DNA of 64,000 nt from Opitutia bacterium. GTDB lineage: Bacteria; Verrucomicrobiota; Verrucomicrobiia; Opitutales; Opitutaceae. Both the position numbers and the translations under genes were made by a program. The notes beneath the pieces were generated by a model. That model was given only the letters and a program-made list of their open reading frames with translations, ran no database searches and had not been told where the DNA came from. The stretch spans positions 22,432 through 86,431 of the forward strand of contig CANJCM010000010.1 of the NCBI GenBank assembly GCA_947472765.1. The letters are read 5' to 3'. Below are positions 32,907 to 41,011 of this stretch, one piece after another. Every line of letters begins with the position of its first letter. The stretch's first letter is position 1.

Positions 32907-35846
32907 ATGAAGTCTTCCGTCCTGGGTTTTGCGCTGCTGCTTTCCGTCCTCGGTCCGCTCGCCGGCACGGCTCCGGCCAGTGACACCGGTGCGATCGTGC
33001 ACCGCGGGTTCGAGGCCTTCCGGCGCGGCACGCTCGGCGACGCCGGTGCGAATACCTACGTTTCGGCCAGGGGTAATATTGAGACCATCCACCGGTGGGA
33101 CCTGAACCGCGACGGGGAGATCGACCTGATCTTCACGCAGGACCACAACGCCGACTATGCGCCCGACGCGATGATCTACTGGGGCGGGGCGGATGGTCCG
33201 ACTTCGCTCCAGCCCGAGCTGCCGGAACACCGGTCGCCCTACACGCTGTTGAAACACGCCGAGCAGGCGCTGAAGCAGGTCACGTGGCTGCCGAGTCTCG
33301 GGGGAGGCCGTTGCCAGGTCGCGGACCTGAATAACGACGGCTACCTCGATATCATTTCGGGCAACATGATGCACAATTTCCGGCAGGACATGCCGGCGTA
33401 TGTCTACTGGGGCAGCGCCCAGGGATTCCGCGAGAGCGAGCGGACGATCCTGCCAGCCTACATCGCGAGCGGCATCGCGGTCGGCGATCTCAACGAGGAC
33501 GGCCTGCCGGAGGTGGTGCTGGCCAACCAGGGTTTCGAGCGGGGCTTCGATCTTCGCTTCGGGCCGATGCTCAACCACCTCGAGTCCTTTGTCTACTGGG
33601 GCCACCCGGCCGGGTTCGACGTCACGCGCCGGAGTTCGCTTCCAACGATCGCGGCCACCGACGTCGCTATCGGTGACTTCAACGGCGACCGGCACCTCGA
33701 CGTCGCCTTCGTGAACAACCTGCACGAGGAACAGAGTGCCTACATCTATTGGGGCGACGGCAGCGGGAAGTTTTCCGAGGCCGCGCGGCAGGTCGTGAAG
33801 TTCGCGGCGGACGACAAGGGCCGGGTGGTGATGAACACCGCGCTGGCTTCCGACGTGAACAAGGATGGGGTGACCGACCTCGTCGTCTCCGGCAATCGCC
33901 ACGCCCTGCTCTTTCTCGGGTCGAAGAGCGGTCTTGGCGCCGCCCCCGTCGCCGACCTGCCGGCGGAAAACAGCCACGCCCTCGAGGCAGCGGACCTGAA
34001 CCGCGACGGCTGGCCCGACCTCGTCGTCGCCAACGCGGGCGCCGAGCCGGCGCGGCCGAAGTCGACAATCTATTGGGGTGGCGAAAAGGGTTTCAGCGCC
34101 GACCGGACCACACCGCTTTCCACGCTGGGGGCGATGGCGGTCAAGACCGGCGACCTGAACCGCGACGGCTTTCCGGATCTGGTGTTCGGCAACATGAGCA
34201 CGAGTCAGGGTGTGCCCACCCAGATTTTCTGGGGCAGCGCCGGTGGTTATTCAGACCTTCGCCGCCGCGAGCTGCAGGCCTTCGGCGCCATCGGCGTGGG
34301 CGTGGCCGATTTCAATCGCGACGGAAACCAGGACCTTGTGTTGCTCAACCATCTTTCCAGCAGTGGCGAGACGAGCCTGCCCACCTCAATTTACTGGGGA
34401 AACAAGGAGCACGCTTACTCGGACGCCGCCGTGACCCACCTGCAGCCCGGTGGCTACATGATGTACACGGTCGCCGATTTTGATGACGACGGTTATCCCG
34501 ATCTCGTGCTCGTTCATCAGGGGCATGCGTCGGTCTGGTGGGGCGGCGCGGCTGGCTACCAGGCGGACAACCGGACGGAGCTGCCGATCACGGCGTTGCC
34601 CGGCGGCGAAAGCGTTTTCGGATTAAATGTCGCCGACCTCAATGGCGACGGGCACCTGGATCTGGTTTGCACCGGCTGGAGAGGGGCGAACACCCAGGTG
34701 AAAGGCCCGCACGCGATCATCGCGTACGGCGGCACCGACCGTTTCAAGACCGCCCGCACCGAAGCCTTCCAGCTGCCGGGCGGCCCGGGCACGGTCGGAG
34801 CGACGGCGCTCGCGATCGCCGACCTGAACCGGGACGGCTATCTGGACATGATTTTTCCCCTGCAGGATTTCGGTGAATCAGAGATCCGGTGGGGCGGGCC
34901 CCAGGGTTATGCGGCCGCCCGGGTCACGAGCCTCGCGACCAATGGCGCCAGCCAGGCGACGGTGGCGGATCTGGATCATGACGGCCGGCTCGACGTCGTC
35001 TTCACCAGCGGGCTCATGGGCAAAAGAAAACCCGGCCAGCCCGTGGTGGGCGGCACGGGCGTGAAAGGGACGACGCGCAACAGCGAGGCCACCATTTATT
35101 GGGGTAACGCCGCCTGGGACGGGAGCGAGAGCAGCACCCTCGAGTGCTACAACGGGCTGGACGTGACCGTGGCGGACCTGAATCGCGATGGCCACCTCGA
35201 CCTCGCGTTCTCGAGCTACATGTCGGACACCACGCGCGAACTCCCCGCGATTATCTACTGGGGCGACGGCAAGCGGGGCTACCGCGAGAAGCACCGCACG
35301 TTCATCGAGGCCGCGTCTTCCTCCGGTATGGATGCCCTGGATCTCAACCGCGACGGCTGGCTCGATCTCATCGTCACCAATCACCAGAAGAACTTCAGCC
35401 ACGTCAGCGGCACGAACATTTACTGGGGCGGGGAGCAGGGGTACTCGATCGCGCGCCGCACGCTCCTGCCGTCGATCGGTTCCCACCTCGATGCGATGGT
35501 GGATGCGGGCAACATCTACGACCGCAAGTATGAGTGGGATTATGTCTCGGCCCCGGTCGAGGCGATCCAGGGGCTGGCCTTTGATCGGCTCACCTGGAAG
35601 GCGGCGACCGAGTTCGGCACCGGCGTCAAGTTCCAGGTCCGCAGTGCCGCGTCCCAGGCGGAGCTCGCTCGCGCCGCGTGGTCCGGACCGGAGGGCGCCG
35701 GTTCCCATTATACCGTATCCGGAAGCAGGCTGGCCGGCGTGAAACCCGAGAATGCCTGGCTGCAATATCGTGCCGTCCTCACATCGCCCGACGGCGCGAA
35801 CTCCGCGCTCTTGACCGAAGTCGAGATCGGGTGCGCCAGCCGCTAG
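32907..35846 (+). CDS. Secreted FG-GAP/VCBS protein with 14 calcium-type repeats
   Basis: This 979-residue exported protein has a signal peptide at ~1-25. Fourteen repeats of about 55-65 residues each carry a D-x-(N/D)-x-D-G-x-x-D calcium-binding loop (for example DLNRDGEIDLIF, DLNNDGYLDIIS, DFNGDRHLDVAF, DLDHDGRLDVVF). Most also have an IYWG strand about 20 residues away. This is the FG-GAP/VCBS beta-propeller pattern, and fourteen blades would make two seven-bladed propellers. The last ~120 residues are a different beta domain (LTWKAATEFGTGVKFQVRSA). It is the last gene of the GntR/TonB operon. A role in binding the glycan or holding it near the surface is plausible; no catalytic motif is seen. 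Confidence 0.85.
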   Translation: MKSSVLGFALLLSVLGPLAGTAPASDTGAIVHRGFEAFRRGTLGDAGANTYVSARGNIETIHRWDLNRDGEIDLIFTQDHNADYAPDAMIYWGGADGPTSLQPELPEHRSPYTLLKHAEQALKQVTWLPSLGGGRCQVADLNNDGYLDIISGNMMHNFRQDMPAYVYWGSAQGFRESERTILPAYIASGIAVGDLNEDGLPEVVLANQGFERGFDLRFGPMLNHLESFVYWGHPAGFDVTRRSSLPTIAATDVAIGDFNGDRHLDVAFVNNLHEEQSAYIYWGDGSGKFSEAARQVVKFAADDKGRVVMNTALASDVNKDGVTDLVVSGNRHALLFLGSKSGLGAAPVADLPAENSHALEAADLNRDGWPDLVVANAGAEPARPKSTIYWGGEKGFSADRTTPLSTLGAMAVKTGDLNRDGFPDLVFGNMSTSQGVPTQIFWGSAGGYSDLRRRELQAFGAIGVGVADFNRDGNQDLVLLNHLSSSGETSLPTSIYWGNKEHAYSDAAVTHLQPGGYMMYTVADFDDDGYPDLVLVHQGHASVWWGGAAGYQADNRTELPITALPGGESVFGLNVADLNGDGHLDLVCTGWRGANTQVKGPHAIIAYGGTDRFKTARTEAFQLPGGPGTVGATALAIADLNRDGYLDMIFPLQDFGESEIRWGGPQGYAAARVTSLATNGASQATVADLDHDGRLDVVFTSGLMGKRKPGQPVVGGTGVKGTTRNSEATIYWGNAAWDGSESSTLECYNGLDVTVADLNRDGHLDLAFSSYMSDTTRELPAIIYWGDGKRGYREKHRTFIEAASSSGMDALDLNRDGWLDLIVTNHQKNFSHVSGTNIYWGGEQGYSIARRTLLPSIGSHLDAMVDAGNIYDRKYEWDYVSAPVEAIQGLAFDRLTWKAATEFGTGVKFQVRSAASQAELARAAWSGPEGAGSHYTVSGSRLAGVKPENAWLQYRAVLTSPDGANSALLTEVEIGCASR

Positions 35847-35889
35847 AGCATCTTGGGAAAAATCGTAGCCGGAAACGAAGCAGAGGGAG

Positions 35890-36110
35890 CAACCACTGAC
35901 GGATTTCGCCAACGGCGAAATCTCATTCCAGTGCCTCCGCCTAATCGGCTCCGGCCTAGAGCGTCGTCGGCTGCTTATCACCGCCGAAGTCCTGACGTTG
36001 AAGAGGGCCACTCCGATCCAGCCCGCTGTTAGCGGGCCCCTCTCTAAAGCGAAGGCGATTAGCCGAAGCCGCCATTCAGATTTCGCCGTTGGCGAAATCC
36101 GTTAGTGGTC
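35890..36110. repeat. Long inverted repeat with nested hairpins between convergent genes
   Basis: The arm at 35893-35923 is repeated in inverted form at 36078-36108 with one or two mismatches. Each arm contains its own hairpin (GATTTCGCC and GGCGAAATC with a 3-base loop). It fills most of the 294-base gap between the FG-GAP gene and the convergent amidohydrolase and may act as a bidirectional transcription stop, or be a non-autonomous mobile element. No gene is seen here. Confidence 0.75.
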
Positions 36111-36140
36111 GATCGGCCGGCTCTAACTGCGGCTGACGGT

Positions 36141-37301
36141 TCACGCGCTCGCAGCCGGCAATCGAAGCAGGCGGGCGGCGTTTCCGCCCATCAGCGCGGC
36201 GCGGTCGGTGGCGGTCAGAAACGGATCGCAGTAGCGCTCGATGTAGTCGCGCGACTGGCGGTACGTGCAGAAACGATTCTGGAACGGCATGTCCGAGCCC
36301 CAGAGCAGCCGGTCAGGTCCGACGTGCTTCAGCATCGCTTCGATCACGGGCCAGCAGGCGCGATAGGGGTAGTCGAGAATGTCGCCGAGCCGGTAGGGGA
36401 AGCCGACCTCGAGACAGGTGTTCGTGTGGGCCAGCGGCGCCCACATGTCCTTGGGCAGCGTGAAGCTGCGCCCCGACAGGAATTCGCGCCACGGGTAGCC
36501 GTGGGTGATGCTCGTGACGAGGGTGGGGTGTTGGTCCAGCAGCTTCCGGAGCTCCCATAGCTCGTCGATGAATCCCTGGCGCGGGTCGGTCGATCCTGGC
36601 CGCGCCCCGAGCGTGAAGAAGATCGGCACCTGCAGTCCCGCGACCGCTTTCCAGAAGGGCTGCCAGGCGGGCTCGTTGAAACTCTGCGTCCGCCCGTGCT
36701 GGTAGGCGTACGCCGGAATGATTTTCAGCCCATGCAGGTGATGCGTCTGGATGGCGTCCACGGCCTGTTGGATCGCGCGGTCGGGTTCGCTCGGAATCAA
36801 CCACTCGTCGATCGGCGCCATCGCCCGCAGCCGGTTCGGGAACGCGGCCACACATTGCGCAAGATAAGCGGTGTCACGCGTCAAGGTGGCGTCGGCATGA
36901 ATCAGCCCCCAGTCGACTCCGGCATAGTCCATCTCGGCGATCATCGCGCCGGGCGGGAATTCGATCACATGGGGCGGGAGCTGCTGTTTCGTATAGTCCT
37001 CGCCATCCACCGTCCAGACCAGGCGCCGGCAGGTTCGGTCGACGCGGAAATTCACGTCACGGACCAGGCGCATCGGGTCGTCCGGACCGGGATTGAGCAG
37101 CCGGTGCGCGTCGCCCGGTGCCCGATCACGCACCCGAAACGCCGGTTGGTGATGCACCGCGTACTGGCGCTGCCACCAGTCCAAGTGCTCCTGTCCCGAG
37201 TCATGCCCGGCCGGCGTGTCGGGGGCCGTGAAGCAATAGACATGACTGTCGACGACGCACGGCGCGCCGGAAGCAGGAGGGCGGGGTTCAGGAGCTGGCA
37301 T
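36141..37301 (-). CDS. Amidohydrolase-family protein (amidohydrolase 2 type)
   Basis: This is a 386-residue protein from the ATG at 37301; the frame continues to 37442, but that part runs through the regulatory region. Recognisable parts are VVDSHVYCF near the N-terminus, GLIHADATL, GLKIIPAYAYQHG, VTSITHGYPWREF and LLWGSDMPFQNRF, the last holding the usual C-terminal metal-site Asp. The first motif is normally D-x-H-x-H; here it is D-S-H-V-Y, so one metal-ligand His is replaced. Family members include sugar lactonases and decarboxylases. It is transcribed alone, divergent from the second amidohydrolase, with a GntR-type site between them. Confidence 0.8.
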   Translation of the reverse strand: MPAPEPRPPASGAPCVVDSHVYCFTAPDTPAGHDSGQEHLDWWQRQYAVHHQPAFRVRDRAPGDAHRLLNPGPDDPMRLVRDVNFRVDRTCRRLVWTVDGEDYTKQQLPPHVIEFPPGAMIAEMDYAGVDWGLIHADATLTRDTAYLAQCVAAFPNRLRAMAPIDEWLIPSEPDRAIQQAVDAIQTHHLHGLKIIPAYAYQHGRTQSFNEPAWQPFWKAVAGLQVPIFFTLGARPGSTDPRQGFIDELWELRKLLDQHPTLVTSITHGYPWREFLSGRSFTLPKDMWAPLAHTNTCLEVGFPYRLGDILDYPYRACWPVIEAMLKHVGPDRLLWGSDMPFQNRFCTYRQSRDYIERYCDPFLTATDRAALMGGNAARLLRLPAASA

Positions 37302-37331
37302 GCCGATGCGAGGCTTGACAGAAAAAAATAT

Positions 37332-37343
37332 ATACAACTGTAT
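37332..37343. promoter_or_regulatory. Candidate GntR operator, site 3 (ATAC-AACT-GTAT)
   Basis: ATACAACTGTAT is a perfect ATAC/GTAT palindrome between two divergent amidohydrolase genes, 30 bases from the minus-strand ATG and 97 from the plus-strand ATG. TTGACA at 37315-37320 could be a -35 element for the plus-strand operon, which would put the site in the promoter. It matches sites at 18075 and 18877. Confidence 0.55.
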
Positions 37344-37440
37344 GCGAGCGTAAACAAAAAGCGCTTCCTCCTTTCCCCGAAGAGGAACCGTCAGGGAGAA
37401 TCCAGCCTCGCCCCCCGGCGCAGGCGAGTTGGCCAAACGC

Positions 37441-38274
37441 ATGACTTTCAGCGACGTACCAGCGATCGACAGCCACGCCCATACCGGCCGTTACCTCCAC
37501 GCCGATCCCCTCATTTCCGAGTTCTCGAGCGGTGAGGCGGCGGTCGTGGCCGCCAGGGCAGCCGCCTGCGGGATCCAGTGGACCATCGCGTCGCCCCTGG
37601 CCGGACTTCTACCCCGCGGCCGGACTGTGGACGTGGCACCCGCGAACGAGGCGGCCTTCCGGGAGGTGCCGGCGGTCCCGGGCCTGTTGCAGTATGTCAT
37701 CGTCAATCCGCTGCAGCCGAAGACCTATGATCAGGCGCGGCGGATGCTCAAATCTCCGTGGTGCGTGGGAATCAAGATTCACCCCGAGGAGCACGCCTAC
37801 CGCATCGCGGACCACGGCGAGGAGTTGTTCAGCTTCTTCGAGGAAGTCGGCGCCCCGGTGATGACCCACAGCGGCTGTCCCAACAGTCTCCCGGCCGAGT
37901 TTGTCCCCTTCGCCGACCGCCATCCCGGAGCCCGGGTCCTCCTCGCCCACCTCGGCAACGGCGCCGGCGCGAACGGCCGGGTGGATCTGCAGGTGCGGGC
38001 CGTGCAGGCGGCGAAGCATGGCAACCTCTGGGTCGATACCTCCAGCGCGCGCAGCATTCTGCCGGGGCTGGTCGAGTGGGCGGTCCGCGAACTCGGCGCC
38101 GAGCGGCTGCTTTTCGGCAGCGATACGCCGCTCTATTCCGTCAGCATGCAGCGCACCCGTATCGAAATGGCGGACATCCCCGCCGCGGCAAAGCAGCTCA
38201 TCCTGCGCGACAATGCCGTGAAATTCTTCCGCCTCGACCGCCTGCCTTCCGCTGGTTTCGGGGCGGCTTCGTAA
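37441..38274 (+). CDS. Amidohydrolase-family protein, intact metal site
   Basis: This is a 277-residue protein from the ATG at 37441; a TTG at 37429 is less likely. It carries IDSHAHTG (H-x-H), a His in KIHPEEHAYR, VMTHSGCPN, LLAHLGNGAG and FGSDTPLYS, matching the amidohydrolase 2 family with a complete set of likely metal ligands. In sugar-acid loci such enzymes are often lactonases that open aldonolactones made by dehydrogenases. It heads the seven-gene operon that continues with the DapA-type aldolase 39 bases later. Confidence 0.88.
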   Translation: MTFSDVPAIDSHAHTGRYLHADPLISEFSSGEAAVVAARAAACGIQWTIASPLAGLLPRGRTVDVAPANEAAFREVPAVPGLLQYVIVNPLQPKTYDQARRMLKSPWCVGIKIHPEEHAYRIADHGEELFSFFEEVGAPVMTHSGCPNSLPAEFVPFADRHPGARVLLAHLGNGAGANGRVDLQVRAVQAAKHGNLWVDTSSARSILPGLVEWAVRELGAERLLFGSDTPLYSVSMQRTRIEMADIPAAAKQLILRDNAVKFFRLDRLPSAGFGAAS

Positions 38275-38313
38275 GCGACCCCGAAACCGCTTCAGCTGCG
38301 TTTTTCCTTTCCC

Positions 38314-39288
38314 ATGAGTTCCGCCAAAAAGCCCGCCAAGATTGTCCCTCTCACTCGTCAGACGCTCAAGGGCGTCTGGGCCGCGCTGATCGTCCCCTGG
38401 ACCGATCGCGACGAGCTCGACGCCCGTCGTCTCGTCAAGGAAGTGCGGGGCTACGGCGGCACCGGTGTCAGCGGCGTCTATACCGGTGGCACCACCGGCG
38501 AGTTCTACGCTCAGGACGATGCGACGTTCGCGAAGATCGCCGAGATCGTGTGCACCGAGGCCCATGCGCTCGGCCTGCCGGTCCAAATCGGGGCCTCGGC
38601 GTTGAGCACGCGGACGACGATCCAGCGGATTCGCGTGGCGAAAAAGGCAGGCGCCGACGCCATTCAACTGGCGTTGCCGTTCTGGCTCGAGCTGAAGGAT
38701 GACGAAGTGAAGCGCTACGTCGCCGAGGTCGTCGCCGCCGCCGGCAAGACCCCGATTATTCTTTATCTCACCGGCCGGTCGAAGCGGAAGCTGACGCCCG
38801 AGCTGCTCGGTGAACTCGCGAAGAAACACCCGACCTTCATCGGCACGAAAGACACCGGCGCCGATGCGGCCGGCCTCCAGGCCATGCTCAAGGCCGCCCC
38901 GGGCCTCGCGATTTTTGGCGGCGAGGATTTCTACGTGCGTGTTCCGGCCGGTGGCCGTGGCGGCTACTGCTCCATCACGGGCTTCAACGCGCCGAAGGTC
39001 GTCGAACTCTACAATCTCTGCGCGGCCGGAAAGCTCGAAGAAGCGAAGCCGCTCGCCGACGCGATGCACCGCTACCTGTACGAGGCGCTGGTGAATCCGC
39101 TGGTGAAGGAAGCCGGTCTTTGGGATTCAGCGGTCGATCGCATTCAACGCGTCGCGGGCGGCGGTGTGGTCGGCGTACGCTGCCAGTCTCCCTATCGCAG
39201 CGGCACGCAGAAGCACGTCGACGGCGTCATCGCCTGGGTGCGGAAGAACACCCCGGAGCTGCTGCCCGCGCATCTGGTGCGGCGCTAA
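38314..39288 (+). CDS. DapA-family class I aldolase/dehydratase
   Basis: This 324-residue protein belongs to the dihydrodipicolinate synthase/N-acetylneuraminate lyase family. The Schiff-base lysine is Lys179 (FIGTKDTGAD), the conserved tyrosine is Tyr151 (PIILYLTG) and the carboxylate-binding loop is GGTTGE (about 58-63). The usual YNxP after the tyrosine strand is YLTG. This suggests a substrate other than aspartate semialdehyde, probably a 2-keto-3-deoxy sugar acid. It fits as the step after the enolase-type dehydratases, giving pyruvate and an aldehyde. A dedicated lysine-biosynthesis role is unlikely in this context. Confidence 0.9.
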   Translation: MSSAKKPAKIVPLTRQTLKGVWAALIVPWTDRDELDARRLVKEVRGYGGTGVSGVYTGGTTGEFYAQDDATFAKIAEIVCTEAHALGLPVQIGASALSTRTTIQRIRVAKKAGADAIQLALPFWLELKDDEVKRYVAEVVAAAGKTPIILYLTGRSKRKLTPELLGELAKKHPTFIGTKDTGADAAGLQAMLKAAPGLAIFGGEDFYVRVPAGGRGGYCSITGFNAPKVVELYNLCAAGKLEEAKPLADAMHRYLYEALVNPLVKEAGLWDSAVDRIQRVAGGGVVGVRCQSPYRSGTQKHVDGVIAWVRKNTPELLPAHLVRR

Positions 39289-39323
39289 ATCTCTCCCGCC
39301 GAAAATCTCCCCGTCTCCGGAAA

Positions 39324-40970
39324 GTGAGCACCCGGCTTCTGCACCGCCTCCTGCCTTCGGACCGGAGGCGTCTTGGCCGGGCCTCGCGTTTTCTTCCGCC
39401 CTGGCTGGCGCTCGGATTCTGCCTCGCGTTGTCCGCCGGCCACGCCGCGGAAAATTCACCGGCGCGGGCGGGCCTGAGTCTTGGCGCGTACTCCGGCAAG
39501 CGGCTGACGTTTCTCGCGATCGATGACTACGCGCTGCCGCTGCGGGGCGAGCTCTGTTACTACCTCTCCAAGCCGACGGTGCGCGCCGAGCCGGTGATTA
39601 CGCCGAGCCGGGGCAACCCGCACGCGACCGACGATGTCGCGACGCATTTCTACGGCACGGTGCTCCACGAGAACGGCCGGTTCCGCATGTGGTATTACGG
39701 CGTGGGTTGGGCAGCGACGCCGAACGACAAGGACATCGAGACGACCAAACTCCGGGAAGGGCCGGTGTGTTACGCCGAGAGCCAGGATGGCCTGCACTGG
39801 ACGAAGCCGAAACTCGGCCAGGTCGTGCACCACGGCGGGAGCGACAATAACGCCATCGCGTTGCCGGACGCCAAGACCGAGGGCGCCTTTGTCATCCGCG
39901 ACGATCGCGATCCGGATCCCACCCGCCGCTACAAGATGGTTTACGAGAATCGCCCGGCGCACGATCGCTTCATGTCGGTGCGCACGGCGACGAGCGCCGA
40001 TGGCATCACCTGGAAGGCGGGTCCGGACGCGCCGATCAAGGAGGGACTCGAGCCCTGCGCCTTCTACCAGCATGAGGGACTTTTTTATGTCAGCGCCCAG
40101 TTCGCTCCCCGTGCTGTGAGCGAGGGTGGGCACCGCGGCGGGCGGCAGGGCTACGTCTGGGTGTCCACCGATTTCAAGACCTGGCTGCAGGAGGCGGGCG
40201 AGGCGTTTCTCCTGCCCGAGCCGGCCGAGCCGAACGATCGCGGACTGGATCGGCCGGGCATGCAGGTTCATCTCGGCGTGGGCGCGGTGAGCCAGGGCAA
40301 CGTGCTGGTCGGACTCTACTGCCAGTGGAACAGCCAGCCCAAGGCGGGCGATTGGTTTGGTCGTGGCACGACGACGGGTGATTTCGGTCTGCTTGTCTCG
40401 AGTGATGGTCAGCATTTTCGCGAGCCGGTGAAAGGACACGTGTTCATGTCGCGCAACGCTTCGCGCGCGGCGGTCACGCCGGGGATCCGGCACCAGCAAA
40501 TCCTGCAGCAGTCCGGCAACGGCATCCTCAATATCGGCAACGAGACCTGGATCTACCACGGGCGCTGGGTGAACCCCGAGAAGCTGGAGAATTACTACGC
40601 CGAGATCGCCCTCGCCACGCTGCCGCGCGATCGCTGGGGCGCGGTTGGACTCTATCCCCGTTCGACGAGTGGCGCGGTCTGGAGCGCCCCGCTGACGCTG
40701 CAGCAGGCGGGCGCCCTCGTGACGCTCAACGCCGACGGCGTGCGCGGCATGCGGGTCGAGGTCGCCGATGCGAACTTCCAGCTGCTGCCCGAGTTCTCTG
40801 GCGACAACGCCGGCCAGGCGGTCGCGGCAGATGGCCTCGACTGCGCGGTGACGTGGCCGCGCGGCAACCTCGATGCGCTCACGGGCCGCACCGTTCGCCT
40901 TAAAATCAGCCTGCAGCGCGGCGATTACGCTGAGCCCAGACTCTTCGCCTTGTACGTAACCTGCCCGTGA
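39324..40970 (+). CDS. Secreted beta-propeller glycosidase-like protein, paralog 3
   Basis: This is a 548-residue protein. A GTG at 39324 gives a long basic N-terminus and then a signal peptide (FLPPWLALGFCLALSAGHAA); no ATG lies between the DapA stop and the signal. Key blocks are LTFLAIDDYALPLRGE, FRMWYYGVGW, YAESQDGLHWTKPKLG, GSDNNAI and RRYKMVYENR. The C-terminal sandwich is VEVADANFQLLPEFSG to RLKISLQRGDY. With paralog 4 it shares LSKPxVRAEPVxxPS, GHxGGRQG and the stretch GNGILNxGxETxIYxGRW. Those features are absent from paralogs 1, 2 and 5, so 3 and 4 are a recent duplicate pair. Confidence 0.75.
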   Translation: MSTRLLHRLLPSDRRRLGRASRFLPPWLALGFCLALSAGHAAENSPARAGLSLGAYSGKRLTFLAIDDYALPLRGELCYYLSKPTVRAEPVITPSRGNPHATDDVATHFYGTVLHENGRFRMWYYGVGWAATPNDKDIETTKLREGPVCYAESQDGLHWTKPKLGQVVHHGGSDNNAIALPDAKTEGAFVIRDDRDPDPTRRYKMVYENRPAHDRFMSVRTATSADGITWKAGPDAPIKEGLEPCAFYQHEGLFYVSAQFAPRAVSEGGHRGGRQGYVWVSTDFKTWLQEAGEAFLLPEPAEPNDRGLDRPGMQVHLGVGAVSQGNVLVGLYCQWNSQPKAGDWFGRGTTTGDFGLLVSSDGQHFREPVKGHVFMSRNASRAAVTPGIRHQQILQQSGNGILNIGNETWIYHGRWVNPEKLENYYAEIALATLPRDRWGAVGLYPRSTSGAVWSAPLTLQQAGALVTLNADGVRGMRVEVADANFQLLPEFSGDNAGQAVAADGLDCAVTWPRGNLDALTGRTVRLKISLQRGDYAEPRLFALYVTCP

Positions 40971-41011
40971 TCCGCCCAGGCGGTTGTCGCTGGCCGAACC
41001 TTGATTCCTCC

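Noticed and set aside
18907..35846. Classical SusC/SusD polysaccharide utilisation locus
   Set aside because: The receptor is of the ~740-residue type and no SusD-like lipoprotein with a tetratricopeptide-like fold is encoded anywhere in the window.
37302..37442. N-terminal extension of the minus-strand amidohydrolase to 37442
   Set aside because: It crosses the regulatory region and operator site, and the extra residues do not resemble the family.
38314..39288. Lysine-biosynthesis dapA
   Set aside because: The YNxP motif is changed to YLTG and the gene lies in a catabolic operon, so a sugar-acid aldolase role is more likely.
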